Assembly (NCBI GenBank): GCA_902801375.1
Contig: CADCIB010000005.1
Span: 172,241 to 236,240 of the forward strand
Source of the DNA: an uncultured Prevotellaceae bacterium
GTDB lineage: Bacteria; Bacteroidota; Bacteroidia; Bacteroidales; Bacteroidaceae
Direction: 5' to 3'
DNA: 64,000 nt
Positions 43,269 to 53,083 of the stretch are shown in pieces. The notes beneath the pieces were generated by a model. That model did no database searches. It was not told the origin of the DNA and saw nothing but the letters and a program-made list of their open reading frames with translations. How positions within the stretch are numbered: position 1 is the stretch's first letter; every line of letters begins with the position of its first letter. The translations under genes were made by a program, and so were the position numbers.

Positions 43269-45634
43269 AAAAGTTTTTGATGTTGTCTCTCGTCGCTCTG
43301 ACGTTCAGCATAACGGCTCAGGCCATCGGCATCGGACAGTGGAAGTATTATTTAGGCTATCGTGACATCACCTGCATAGAACCTGCCGATAATAAAATCT
43401 TCGTGCTTTCCGGCGGCGGACTCTTTGCCTATAACACGAACGACGATAGCATCACCACCTACGACCGTATGAACGGACTCAATGGGGTGAACATTTCTTT
43501 CATTGCATGGAGTGCAAGTGCAAAGAAGTTGCTGATTGTCTACAACGATTTCAATATCGATTTGCTCGACAGCGACGGGAATGTGACGAATATCTCCGAC
43601 TATTATAATGCAAGCCTCAATACAGGTAAGAAAATCAACAACGTCACCATAGACGGTTATTATGCCTATCTCACTACGCAGTTCGGCATCATCAAACTCA
43701 ACATGAAAAAGGCGGAGTTTGCCGATACATACAACCTCGGCATCAACATCAACGATGTGGCCATCAAGGGAAACTATATCTATGCCTCTTCAACGTCGTA
43801 CCATACTGCCAATACCACTAAGAATGGTAGTTTGCTCTGCGGCGATATGAACAAGAATCTGCTCGACAAAGCCAATTGGACGGTGGTCGATACGCTGGCC
43901 ACAACACGGCTTTTCAATATCAACGACAACATTGTGGGCGTGGCTTCCACTTACACACTGCTCTATTCACCTGAGTCTTTCTCGCACACGCGTATCGGCG
44001 ACAACTACAAAAACCTGCAGTATGTCAGCAATACGGGCGGACGGTTGCACTTGGTCTTCAAGGGTAATACTTCATACGTGGATGTGAAAAACAGAAAAAT
44101 GGTGAATTTCCCCACACCCGACATCACCATACTAAGCTACGACCGCACGAACAACTGCTTCTGGGCCGACCAGACCGACGACAAACTACAGGCCTTCATC
44201 CTCGACGAGCAGAACAATCTCGTGGTGACTCATGCCGACCTTATACCCGATGGTCCTAACCAAAACCACTTCAACAGCATGCGCTACCACAACGATAAAC
44301 TGTATTCCTGCCCGGGTGCGCTCATCAACCAGACACCGTATAAACGGCCTGGAGGATTTCAGGTGATGACTGGCGACAACGAATGGCAAATCTATCAAGA
44401 CCGTCTCGACACCATTGTCAACAGTTCTTTCTACGATTATGTCGATGTATTGGGATTCGATATCGACCCCAACGACGACAAGCATGTGTTCTTCGGGGCA
44501 ATGAGCGGACTCTATGAGTTCTACGATGGCGCTTACAAGAATTTCTACACTTTCAACAACAGTATGCTGGCAGAAGCCTACAAAGGGGCCAGATATCGTC
44601 AGACCGTTGTTTCTGGAATGATATTCGACCCCAATGGTGACCTCATCGTGATGAACGACTATTCCCCCAACAACCTCCTGAAACTCACCAAAGAGGGAGA
44701 GTGGGTGGATATCACACCCCCGCAGATGAGAGATCTCGTGCCTCTCATGCAGGTTAACGACACGACGTGGAGATACGATGTGGACTGTCTGCACAACCTC
44801 AAGGCACCCTTCTTCCATAAAGGCTATCTCTGGATTGTCAACGAATCGTGGCGCTCGGCTTCGCTCATCCGTGTCGACCTAAACTCCCAGCAGGCTAAGC
44901 TTTACAACAATTTCACCAATCAGGATGGTTCAGAGGTGAAGGCCGACTTCGTAACGGCAGCCACTGTCGACAACGAGGGTAACATTTGGATAGGTACGCA
45001 TGGCGGCCTCATGATGCTCACTGCCGATGAGATAGCCAGCGATGGCTCCCAGCTGATTCAGGTGAAAGTGCCGCGCAACGATGGCACCAACCTGGCCGAC
45101 TACCTGCTTGAGAACATGTGGATATCCAATATCGCCATTGATAAGGCAGGACGAAAATGGATAGGCACCTTCGGCAACGGCGTCTACCTCATCAGTGCCG
45201 ACAACATGCAGGAAATCTATCATTTCCTCTCATCCAACAGTCCGCTCCTCAGCAACAATGTAGAGAGCATCGCCATTAACGACAAGACGGGTGAGGTGTT
45301 CTTTGGAACGGAATATGGACTATGCTCCTTCATGAGCGACACAGTGACACCTGCCGAAGAAATGGAAAAAGACAATGTCTATGCCTATCCTAATCCTGTG
45401 AGGCCCGACTATACAGGTCTGATCACCGTCACTGGTCTCAGTCTTGATGCCGATGTGAAGATTGTGACGGCCAATGGCACACTTGTCGCACAGGGACGCT
45501 CCAATGGCGGCATCTTCACGTGGGATGGTTGCGACACCAGCGGCAAGCGTGTTGCCACGGGTGTCTACATGGTACTCACCGCCACAGCAGAAGGCAAGAA
45601 GGGTGTTGTAACCAAGATAGCCGTTATCAGGTAA
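43265..45634 (+). CDS. porZ: PorZ-like beta-propeller protein of the type IX secretion system
   Basis: 789 residues. Signal peptide MKKFLMLSLVALTFSITAQA. N-terminal GQWKYYLGYRDITCIEPADN and IFVLSGGGLFAYNTNDDSIT start the first beta-propeller; a second propeller with two-component-regulator-type repeats follows (GNIWIGTHGGLMML, RKWIGTFGNGVYLI, GEVFFGTEYGLCSF). The end (VYAYPNPVRPDYTGLITVTG ... ATGVYMVLTA) is a canonical type A T9SS sorting domain. In Porphyromonas PorZ is part of the attachment complex delivering anionic LPS to the sortase PorU. Co-translated with the GT2 gene. Confidence 0.85.
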   Translation: MKKFLMLSLVALTFSITAQAIGIGQWKYYLGYRDITCIEPADNKIFVLSGGGLFAYNTNDDSITTYDRMNGLNGVNISFIAWSASAKKLLIVYNDFNIDLLDSDGNVTNISDYYNASLNTGKKINNVTIDGYYAYLTTQFGIIKLNMKKAEFADTYNLGININDVAIKGNYIYASSTSYHTANTTKNGSLLCGDMNKNLLDKANWTVVDTLATTRLFNINDNIVGVASTYTLLYSPESFSHTRIGDNYKNLQYVSNTGGRLHLVFKGNTSYVDVKNRKMVNFPTPDITILSYDRTNNCFWADQTDDKLQAFILDEQNNLVVTHADLIPDGPNQNHFNSMRYHNDKLYSCPGALINQTPYKRPGGFQVMTGDNEWQIYQDRLDTIVNSSFYDYVDVLGFDIDPNDDKHVFFGAMSGLYEFYDGAYKNFYTFNNSMLAEAYKGARYRQTVVSGMIFDPNGDLIVMNDYSPNNLLKLTKEGEWVDITPPQMRDLVPLMQVNDTTWRYDVDCLHNLKAPFFHKGYLWIVNESWRSASLIRVDLNSQQAKLYNNFTNQDGSEVKADFVTAATVDNEGNIWIGTHGGLMMLTADEIASDGSQLIQVKVPRNDGTNLADYLLENMWISNIAIDKAGRKWIGTFGNGVYLISADNMQEIYHFLSSNSPLLSNNVESIAINDKTGEVFFGTEYGLCSFMSDTVTPAEEMEKDNVYAYPNPVRPDYTGLITVTGLSLDADVKIVTANGTLVAQGRSNGGIFTWDGCDTSGKRVATGVYMVLTATAEGKKGVVTKIAVIR

Positions 45635-45670
45635 GAGAAGATATGTTCGAGGGCACCTCCGCACCCCCGC

Positions 45671-47338
45671 TTAATACTTAAACGAGCTTCCGCCAAGAAA
45701 CTCTCGCAGCAGCGATGTGGGTGGAATCTCTCTGTTGGGAATGGGGGCGAAGTAGCGTAGGAATTTCCGTAGACGATAGGCCTCGGCGTATTCATGACAT
45801 TGCTCAGGCACTTCCTCAAGCAGGGGGAGTGCCTGTTCGCGTAAGACGGCGAGTTCGAAGAGCATGGCCGTGTTGAACATCGCGTCGGCATTCTCCTGAT
45901 AGGGGAATATCCAGCGATTCTCACCCTTGCGCACACTGGCCCACCGGCGAATGGTCTCCTGCGCGCACACACCACGGTATTTATGGTCGCGTACGATGCG
46001 GCGCAGCAGTCGGTTGTCGGTCGTGGGGATGTAGTTGTGGTTGTCCAACAGGATGGTGGTCAGCGCTGAAGCGTAGATGCGGTATTTCTGTTGCTGAGGG
46101 ATGTGAGCGGTGAGCTCAGGATTAAGCGCATGAATGCCCTCCATCACCAATACTTCATCTTTCTTGAGGCGTAGCTTTTTACCCGACGATTTGCTCTTTC
46201 CAGTGTGGAAGTCGTATTTCGGCAATTCCACTTCCTCGCCGTTAAGCAGCGCGTTGATATGCTCGTTCAGGAGGGGTAGGTTCAGTGCATGCAGGTGTTC
46301 ATAGTCGAAGTCACCTTTCTCGTCGCGTGGTGTGTATTGGCGATCCACGAAATAGTCGTCGAGCGAGATGCCCACAGGGCGTATGCCGTTCACAAGCAGT
46401 TGCACGCTGAGGCGTTTGCACGTAGTGGTCTTACCCGACGACGACGGACCGGCGATGAGCACCAAACGTAGACTGCTGCTTCGCCTGGCTATTTCCTCGG
46501 CTATCTCTGCGATTTTTTTCTCTTGCAGCGCCTCGCTCACTTGGATCAGCAGTGAGGTGTCGCCACGCTTGACGGCTTCGTTCAGGTCGCCCACCGTGCG
46601 GATGCCGATGATGTCCTGCCACTGGTGGTGTTCGCGGAAGATGGCGAACATCTTGTCTTGATGCGTCATCTCGTCGAGTTCTGTTGGGTGTTGGGTCGAG
46701 GGTATGCGCAACAGCATGCCGTCGCGATATTTCTCCAGACCGAAGAGATAAATTTGCGAGGTGTTGGTCAGTAACGACCCATAGTAGTAGTCGGTGTAGC
46801 CATCGATGTCGTAGTAGATGGTATTCATCCGTCCTGTACTTCTGAAGAGTTTCACCTTCGAGAGTTCACCCATCTGTTGGAACATGCTGATGACTTCCTC
46901 TGTGTCTGCTTCGTGGCGGTGGATGGGAATGGCGGCATCGATGATCTGCTGCATGCGCTGGCGAATATTGCCCACGTCTTCGAGCGTGATGGGACGCGGC
47001 AGCTGCATGTTGACGTAGTAACCATTGGAAACGGGAATATCGATCGACACGTTGGCGGGATCGAAACCAAGGTCGCTCACTGCCTTGCAGAAGATGAAGA
47101 ACAGGGTGCGGATGTAGGCACGGTTGCCCGACGCGGAGGTGATGTCGAGAAACTCCACCGTCTTCGGACGATACACACGATAGTGCATCCCCTCCACCTT
47201 ATTATTTACACGTGCACTCGTTGGACCGTATTTCATCTGCAGTCCTGACTGTGCGAACACATCTTCAAGTTGTGAGCCGATGGGAACATCCAGTTCCTCA
47301 CCGTTGTTCAGGCATTTCACCTTAACTGTCTTTTCCAT
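45671..47338 (-). CDS. TGS-domain nucleoside kinase (uridine kinase-like)
   Basis: 555 residues from 47338 (MEKTVKVKCLNNGEELDVP); the start 9 bp before an upstream T-rich region was rejected. The N-terminal part is a TGS-like domain and a threonyl-tRNA-synthetase-like second domain (about residues 1-200; HRHEADTEEVISMF). The C-terminal part is a P-loop kinase: GPSSSGKTTTCKRLSV, SLDDYFVDR and MEGIHALNPELT. Such fusions are the usual Bacteroidetes uridine kinase/phosphoribulokinase-family enzymes; the physiological nucleoside is not settled. Divergent from the Na/Pi gene. Confidence 0.88.
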   Translation of the reverse strand: MEKTVKVKCLNNGEELDVPIGSQLEDVFAQSGLQMKYGPTSARVNNKVEGMHYRVYRPKTVEFLDITSASGNRAYIRTLFFIFCKAVSDLGFDPANVSIDIPVSNGYYVNMQLPRPITLEDVGNIRQRMQQIIDAAIPIHRHEADTEEVISMFQQMGELSKVKLFRSTGRMNTIYYDIDGYTDYYYGSLLTNTSQIYLFGLEKYRDGMLLRIPSTQHPTELDEMTHQDKMFAIFREHHQWQDIIGIRTVGDLNEAVKRGDTSLLIQVSEALQEKKIAEIAEEIARRSSSLRLVLIAGPSSSGKTTTCKRLSVQLLVNGIRPVGISLDDYFVDRQYTPRDEKGDFDYEHLHALNLPLLNEHINALLNGEEVELPKYDFHTGKSKSSGKKLRLKKDEVLVMEGIHALNPELTAHIPQQQKYRIYASALTTILLDNHNYIPTTDNRLLRRIVRDHKYRGVCAQETIRRWASVRKGENRWIFPYQENADAMFNTAMLFELAVLREQALPLLEEVPEQCHEYAEAYRLRKFLRYFAPIPNREIPPTSLLREFLGGSSFKY

Positions 47339-47361
47339 AACGTAATGTATCTTTTCGCAGT

Positions 47362-47393
47362 CAAAGGTACAAATAAAAGCGGAATAATGCAAA
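47362..47393 (-). promoter_or_regulatory. Promoter of the nucleoside kinase gene
   Basis: Minus strand: -33 TTTG (47390-47393), 20-bp spacer, -7 TACCTTTG (47362-47369). Confidence 0.8.
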
Positions 47394-47420
47394 TAATTTT
47401 GGCATTTCTCTTGCATTTCT

Positions 47421-47451
47421 TTTGTGTTTCCCTCGTTTTTTTGTAACTTTG
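47421..47451 (+). promoter_or_regulatory. Promoter of the Na/Pi cotransporter gene
   Basis: -33 TTTG (47421-47424), 19-bp spacer, -7 TAACTTTG (47444-47451). Divergent from the kinase promoter with 27 bp between -33 elements. Confidence 0.85.
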
Positions 47452-47482
47452 CAGCAATAAACCGTCAAATCTTTCATTAAAG

Positions 47483-49231
47483 ATGTCCATTACAATCATT
47501 TTTAAGCTTTTAGGCTCGTTGGCTCTCCTCATGTTTGGTATGAAGTCGATGAGTGATGCCCTGCAGAAAATGGCAGGACCCCAGTTGCGCCACGTATTGG
47601 GTGCTATGACGACCAACCGCTTCACAGGTATGCTCACGGGTATGCTGGTGACGGCCTCCGTGCAGTCGTCGACAGCCACCACGGTGATGACCGTTTCGTT
47701 TGTCAATGCCGGACTGCTGACACTGGCACAGGCCATCTCCGTCATCATGGGTGCCAACATTGGTACTACGCTGACCGCCTGGATTATGTCGGCAGGTATG
47801 TCGTTCGACATCACGAGTGCCGTCTATCCTGCTTTCCTTTTAGGTATCATCTTGATTTATCAGAAAAGATACCGCTTCATCGGCGACTTCCTCTTCGGTT
47901 TGTCGTTCCTGCTCTTGGGTTTGGGAACGCTTCGAATGACGGGCACGGAGATGAATCTTGGCGAAAACGAGGCATTGCTGAGTTTCTTCAGCTCGTTCGA
48001 CCCCACGTCTTTCTCCACAACACTTGTATTCCTGCTGTTGGGTGGTGTGATGACCTTCTGTGTACAGTCGTCGGCTGCCGTGATGGCCATCACCATGATT
48101 CTCTGTTCGTCGGGTGCACTGCCAATCTATCAAGGTATCGCCTTGGTGATGGGTGAGAACATCGGAACGACTGTCACTTCTAACCTCGCTGCCCTCTCGG
48201 CCAATACGCAGGCACGTAGAGCCGCCTTGTCGCACATGTTCTTCAACTTCTTCGGTGTGGTGTGGATTCTGTTTGTGTTCCGCCCGTTCATCGATGCTGT
48301 CTGCGGAATGGTGGGCTACGATGTCAATATGACGAAGGAAGCCGTGGGTGTAGAGGCCTTTATGGCCAATGCCGCCAAGTTGAGTTTTGTGCTGGCTGCC
48401 TTCCACACATGCTTCAATGTGGCCAACACATTCATCCTCATCTGGTTCATCCCGCAGATAGAAAGGCTCGTCTGCTGGGCCATCAAGCCCAAGCGTGTGG
48501 ACGAGGAAGAAGACTTCCGCCTGCACTTCATCACTGCCGGTTTCATGCGTACGCCCGAGCTCTCCGTGCTGGAGGCACAGAAGGAAATCACATCGTTCTC
48601 CGAGCGTATGCAGCGTATGTTCGGCATGGTGCAGGAACTGCTCAATCTCTCGTCGAGTGAGGCCAGTAAGCAGAAGGACAACGAGAACACCTACAATAAG
48701 CTCTTCTCGCGTATTGAGAAGTACGAAGGCATTTCCGACAATATGGAAATCGAGATTGCCCGCTATCTGGAGAATGTCAGCGATGCCCATCTCTCCGACG
48801 AAACCAAGGGTAAGATTCGCGCCATGTTGCGTGAGGTGAGCGAACTGGAGAGTATCGGTGACTCTTGTTTCAACATGGCCCGTACCATCAACCGCAAATT
48901 TGCCGCCAAACAGGATCACTTCAACGAAAGCCATTATCAGCACATCCACCAGATGATGGGACTCGTAGACAACGCCCTGACACAGATGAACCAGCTGATG
49001 GGTGGACGCAAGGATGCGTTCAATGTGAACCGCTCGTTCAATACCGAAATCGAAATCAACAATTATCGCGATCAGTTGAAGAGCCAGAACATCAACGACA
49101 TCAACAACCATCTCTACACTTACGGTGTGGGTACCATTTACATGGACCTCATCAACGAGTGCGAGAAACTGGCCGACTACGTGGTCAACGTGGTCGAGGC
49201 TCGTACTGGTGTCAAGCAGCGCGGTAAATAA
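47483..49231 (+). CDS. Na/phosphate cotransporter family protein with C-terminal PhoU-like domain
   Basis: 582 residues. Two inverted NptA/NaPi-II repeats carry the QSS signatures (TASVQSSTATTVMTVSF near residue 60 and CVQSSAAVMAITM near residue 195). About eight transmembrane helices are followed, from residue about 350, by a helical PhoU-like domain (SERMQRMFGMVQELLNLSSS, ECEKLADYVVNVVEA). Sodium-driven phosphate uptake or export is the family role; the PhoU part may sense or gate. No pst genes are adjacent. Confidence 0.92.
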   Translation: MSITIIFKLLGSLALLMFGMKSMSDALQKMAGPQLRHVLGAMTTNRFTGMLTGMLVTASVQSSTATTVMTVSFVNAGLLTLAQAISVIMGANIGTTLTAWIMSAGMSFDITSAVYPAFLLGIILIYQKRYRFIGDFLFGLSFLLLGLGTLRMTGTEMNLGENEALLSFFSSFDPTSFSTTLVFLLLGGVMTFCVQSSAAVMAITMILCSSGALPIYQGIALVMGENIGTTVTSNLAALSANTQARRAALSHMFFNFFGVVWILFVFRPFIDAVCGMVGYDVNMTKEAVGVEAFMANAAKLSFVLAAFHTCFNVANTFILIWFIPQIERLVCWAIKPKRVDEEEDFRLHFITAGFMRTPELSVLEAQKEITSFSERMQRMFGMVQELLNLSSSEASKQKDNENTYNKLFSRIEKYEGISDNMEIEIARYLENVSDAHLSDETKGKIRAMLREVSELESIGDSCFNMARTINRKFAAKQDHFNESHYQHIHQMMGLVDNALTQMNQLMGGRKDAFNVNRSFNTEIEINNYRDQLKSQNINDINNHLYTYGVGTIYMDLINECEKLADYVVNVVEARTGVKQRGK

Positions 49232-49241
49232 GCAGTTTTTA

Positions 49242-51068
49242 TTATTGTTGCATGTCGTGGAGCTTCTTGTAATAGCCATTGCGAGCAAGAAGCTCCTCGT
49301 GCGTGCCGCGTTCCACAATGCGTCCTTCGTGCAGCACGCAGATTTCATCGGCATTTTTGATGGTCGACAGCCGGTGGGCGATGGCCACTGTGGTGCGCGT
49401 TTTCATCAGTCGCTCCAAGGCATCCTGCACCAAGCGCTCGCTCTCTGTGTCAAGTGCTGAAGTCGCCTCGTCGAGAATCAGGATGGGCGGGTTCTTCAAA
49501 ATGGCGCGGGCAATGCTCACCCGCTGCCGTTGTCCACCACTGAGTCGACCGCCACGGTCGCCGATATTGGTGTCATACCCTTGTTCCGACTGCGTGATAA
49601 ATTCGTGGGCATTGGCAATCTTTGCTGCTTCCTCCACCTGCTCATCTGTGGCGTTGGGTGCACCGAAGGCAATGTTGTTGCGGAACGAGTCGTTGAAGAG
49701 AATAGCTTCCTGGTTCACGTTGCCTATGAGTTGTCGCAGGTCGTGAATGCCTAAATCCTTCACGTTGATGCCGTCTATCAATACCTCGCCTTCCTGCACG
49801 TCGTAGTAGCGCGGTATAAGGTCCACCAGTGTTGACTTTCCGCCTCCGCTCTGTCCCACCAGTGCCACCGTTTTGCCCTTCTCGATGGTCAGGTCGATGT
49901 TGCGCAGCACCCATTGTTCACCGTATTTGAACGACACATTGCGGAACGCTATCTGGTGTTCGAATGCGCCAATGTGTTTCGGATGTTCTGGTTCCTGGAT
50001 GTTGTTCTCGGCATTGAGAATCTTGTCTACGCGTTCCATCGAAGCCAGACCCTTTGGGATGTTGTAGCCAGCCTTCGAGAACTCCTTCAGTGGATTGATG
50101 ATGCTATAGAGAATCACCATATAATAGATGAAGACCGGGCCAGTAAGCGTCATGTTGTTCAGTACTAAGATACCGCCAAACCACAACACGATGACAATCA
50201 TCACAGTGCCGAGAAACTCCGACATGGGGTGAGCCATCGATTGTCGGATGTTCACCCGCATGATGTCGTTGCGGTAGGCTGTGTTGGTGCGGTCGAAACG
50301 TCTGTTCATCAGCGCCTCAGCACAGAATGCCTTGATGATGCGCAGACCGCCCAGCGTTTCCTCCACCTGGCTCATGGTGTCGCTCCAAAGAGCTTGTGCT
50401 TTGATGCTTTTCCTCTTCAGTTTGCGGCCCACTTGCCCCATGAACCAACCGAAGATGGGCACGAAGACAAGCGTGAACAGTGTCAGCTGCCACGAGATGA
50501 CCAGCAGCATGGCGAAGTAGACTACAATCAGGATGGGGTTTTTGAACAACATATCGAGCGACGACATGATGCTGTTCTCTATCTCCTGTACATCGCCACT
50601 CATGCGGGCGATGATGTCGCCCTTACGCTCTTCGCTGAAGAATCCCAAGGGCAGAGAGGTGATTTTCTGATACAGTTGGTTGCGGATGTCGCGCACCACG
50701 CCCGTGCGAATAGGAATCATGGTGGCCGACGAAGCAAAATAGGCAGCCGTCTTTAGGGCTGTCATCAATGCCAGCACGCCGCCGATGGCCAACAAGGCCG
50801 TCGTTGCACCGCACGACTCAATGAGCTGGTTGACGTAGTAGTTCATGTTGTTCATTGCCACCTTGTCGATATGGCTCCATGTCCAAGGCATCAACCGTGT
50901 GGCATTGGCGCCGTTGCCCGTCTGGAACAGAATGTTCAGCATGGGGATGAGTGTGGCAAATGAGAAGATGTTGAGCACTGCCGACAACACATTGAACAGT
51001 ACCGACAGCCACAGATATTTTTTATATGGCGGGATGAACCGCTGCAATACTTTCAGAAACTCTTTCAT
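49242..51068 (-). CDS. MsbA-like ABC exporter (fused TM and ATPase domains)
   Basis: 608 residues. Six transmembrane helices (about 1-330) precede an ATPase domain with Walker A GQSGGGKSTLVDL, signature LSGGQRQRVSIARA, Walker B ILILDEATSALD and the switch His in AIAHRLSTI. Relatives export lipid A core or other amphiphiles as homodimers. A half-transporter without a fused peptidase domain, so lipid export is the favoured role; drug export cannot be excluded. Converges with the Na/Pi gene (10-bp gap). The PKD exoprotein gene lies 25 bp upstream on its 5' side. Confidence 0.92.
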   Translation of the reverse strand: MKEFLKVLQRFIPPYKKYLWLSVLFNVLSAVLNIFSFATLIPMLNILFQTGNGANATRLMPWTWSHIDKVAMNNMNYYVNQLIESCGATTALLAIGGVLALMTALKTAAYFASSATMIPIRTGVVRDIRNQLYQKITSLPLGFFSEERKGDIIARMSGDVQEIENSIMSSLDMLFKNPILIVVYFAMLLVISWQLTLFTLVFVPIFGWFMGQVGRKLKRKSIKAQALWSDTMSQVEETLGGLRIIKAFCAEALMNRRFDRTNTAYRNDIMRVNIRQSMAHPMSEFLGTVMIVIVLWFGGILVLNNMTLTGPVFIYYMVILYSIINPLKEFSKAGYNIPKGLASMERVDKILNAENNIQEPEHPKHIGAFEHQIAFRNVSFKYGEQWVLRNIDLTIEKGKTVALVGQSGGGKSTLVDLIPRYYDVQEGEVLIDGINVKDLGIHDLRQLIGNVNQEAILFNDSFRNNIAFGAPNATDEQVEEAAKIANAHEFITQSEQGYDTNIGDRGGRLSGGQRQRVSIARAILKNPPILILDEATSALDTESERLVQDALERLMKTRTTVAIAHRLSTIKNADEICVLHEGRIVERGTHEELLARNGYYKKLHDMQQ

Positions 51069-51093
51069 ATTTCTTGACTAATCAAATAATGCA

Positions 51094-52938
51094 CTATCTG
51101 ACCACTATCTTTTTTCCGTTTCGGATGTAAATCCCTTTCTTGGTTTGCTCAATGCGGCGTCCCTGTAAGTCGTAGATGGACGATTGTGGCAGCGGATGGC
51201 GTATGGGAGAGTCGATACTGGTGACGGGCATGGTTGCGTATGATAGCTGTGGAGTGATGCAAAACGACACGGGTGAGTCTGTGTTCTCAAACCATTGGTA
51301 AGTGCCGAGTGGTTCGAAGGTGATGGGGTCTTCGTCCTCGAGCAAATGCCAGGTGGTGGATGTCTCCCCCTCGTCGCGTTTCACGGCCAGGATGCTGATG
51401 GCATCGCCATCGTTGTGGGGGAAAGGTCCGATGACGATGAAGAAAGGTTTGTCTATGCTGACGGGTCGGTCGAAGATGAAGTCGGTAGGCACAATCTCTT
51501 CTGGGTCGTAGGCCAATTCGCCGGCACGTACAGAAGTCGAGGCCAATACGTCGGCGGGATTGCCGTCGCTGCCTACCATGCAGAGGCTGACGGTGATTTC
51601 AGCATCGGTCGTGGCAGCGGTGGTGCTGTAGAAGTACACCTGCACACGGTCTATCGTGGCAGGAGCCTGCGGAGCCTTGAAGTGTTCTGCAAATTTCTCG
51701 ATGTTCAACCAATTGGTGCCTCCGTAGTAGCCGTACAATCCAAAGTTGATTTCGCCCATCTGTTCGTATTCGTCGAGACCGATGTTCCACACATATTGCG
51801 TGCCACCCACCTGTATGGCGTTGGCCAGGAAGTCGTTCGACGTGCCGGCAGCGTTGCTGACGTCGAGCGTCAGACCGTAGACTCCCTCTTCATGGTAGAC
51901 CACAGTGGGATTCTGTTCGTCGCTCTCTTCTGGAATGCCACCTGGGAATGTCCAGTGCCATGTGGTAGGCAGTCCAGAGGAAAGATCATGAAAGACGATG
52001 GGTGTATCGGTGGGGATGAACAGTGCTGTCCAGGGCGAGAGGTAACCTTCGTCGGGCAGTCCGATGAGTGCCTGCGGAGCCTGCGCCACCACGTTGACAT
52101 AGCCTTCGCGGGTGATGGTCGATGCTACGGCGCCGTTGTCTGTCGAACAAGTGAGACTGACGGTGTAGGAGCCAGCTGTGTTGTAGCTGACCACAGGGTG
52201 CTGCTCTGTGGAAGTGGCGGGTATGCCTCCCTCAAAGGTCCAAAGCCATTGCGTGGGTTCGCCCGTTGAAGTATCAAGGAAATGCACCAGTCCACCCTCG
52301 TCGATGGTGATGGTGGCGTTGGGGTCGTCGATGATCTGGTACAAGTGGAAACCGTCGATGGCCAGGTCTTCGCCGTCAGGACCCATGTAACGGAAGGCGA
52401 AGGTCAGGTGCTTGTCGGCATATTCCGAAAGATCGAATGTGATTTTCTGCCAGGTGGGGCCAGTGAATCCGTTCTGTTGCGACCATAGGAAAGCGCTCCA
52501 TTCCATGAGCGTCTCGCTAGTGTCTTGATCTGTGATGATGAATTTCCAGTCGGCAAAAACCAAGTATACGGATCGGAAGCAAGCATAGAACTCCAAAGTG
52601 GTGTTGGGAAGGATGGCAATGGCGGGCGATGTGGCCACCTCGTTCTGTGCGCTGGAACCATATCTGACACAGAGCGAATACTTGCTGTCGGGATCGATGC
52701 TGCTGAAAGGGGGCTGCCCTATGTAGGGTGTGTTCTCCTCCAAGTGCCAGGATAAGTAGCCCGAGGCTACCCCACTGTAGGTCCATGTGGCGGCTTCGTC
52801 GGCAGAGTCCCACCCCATCTTATAATAAGGTACTGAGGCCTCTTGTGCCGTGAAGTGGGCTTCGAGGGGTGTTTCGTCGGCTATGGCAGTATGAACGCCG
52901 AAGCATAGAATGCTCAGTGAAATAATGAATATTTTCAT
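51094..52938 (-). CDS. PKD-domain exoprotein with jelly-roll N-terminus and Prevotella-type C-terminal tail
   Basis: 614 residues. Signal peptide MKIFIISLSILCFGVHTAIA. Residues about 30-215 form a choice-of-anchor/MAM-like beta-sandwich (ATSPAIAILPNTTLEFYACF). Two PKD domains follow, with TQWLWTFEGGIPATSTEQHP and TTWHWTFPGGIPEESDEQNP. A third beta domain (RVQVYFYSTTAATTDAEIT) precedes the tail IYDLQGRRIEQTKKGIYIRN then GKKIVVR. Likely secreted adhesin or protease-associated protein; no catalytic site seen. Promoter element TAAATTTG lies at 52959-52966 on the minus strand. Confidence 0.82.
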   Translation of the reverse strand: MKIFIISLSILCFGVHTAIADETPLEAHFTAQEASVPYYKMGWDSADEAATWTYSGVASGYLSWHLEENTPYIGQPPFSSIDPDSKYSLCVRYGSSAQNEVATSPAIAILPNTTLEFYACFRSVYLVFADWKFIITDQDTSETLMEWSAFLWSQQNGFTGPTWQKITFDLSEYADKHLTFAFRYMGPDGEDLAIDGFHLYQIIDDPNATITIDEGGLVHFLDTSTGEPTQWLWTFEGGIPATSTEQHPVVSYNTAGSYTVSLTCSTDNGAVASTITREGYVNVVAQAPQALIGLPDEGYLSPWTALFIPTDTPIVFHDLSSGLPTTWHWTFPGGIPEESDEQNPTVVYHEEGVYGLTLDVSNAAGTSNDFLANAIQVGGTQYVWNIGLDEYEQMGEINFGLYGYYGGTNWLNIEKFAEHFKAPQAPATIDRVQVYFYSTTAATTDAEITVSLCMVGSDGNPADVLASTSVRAGELAYDPEEIVPTDFIFDRPVSIDKPFFIVIGPFPHNDGDAISILAVKRDEGETSTTWHLLEDEDPITFEPLGTYQWFENTDSPVSFCITPQLSYATMPVTSIDSPIRHPLPQSSIYDLQGRRIEQTKKGIYIRNGKKIVVR

Positions 52939-53028
52939 ACACAGTTCGTTTATGGCCACAAATTTACGACTTTTTTTTCATTCCTCTGTGTGCTGACGAA
53001 AAAAATTGCTAATAAAACCGTGATTTGT

Positions 53029-53059
53029 TTTGTCGTTTGCTTAGTTCTTTGTACTTTTG
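53029..53059 (+). promoter_or_regulatory. Promoter of the small membrane protein / CoA-transferase operon
   Basis: -33 TTTG (53029-53032), 19-bp spacer, -7 TACTTTTG (53052-53059), 24 bp before the start at 53084. Confidence 0.85.
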
Positions 53060-53083
53060 CACGATTAATTAAACGAACACACT

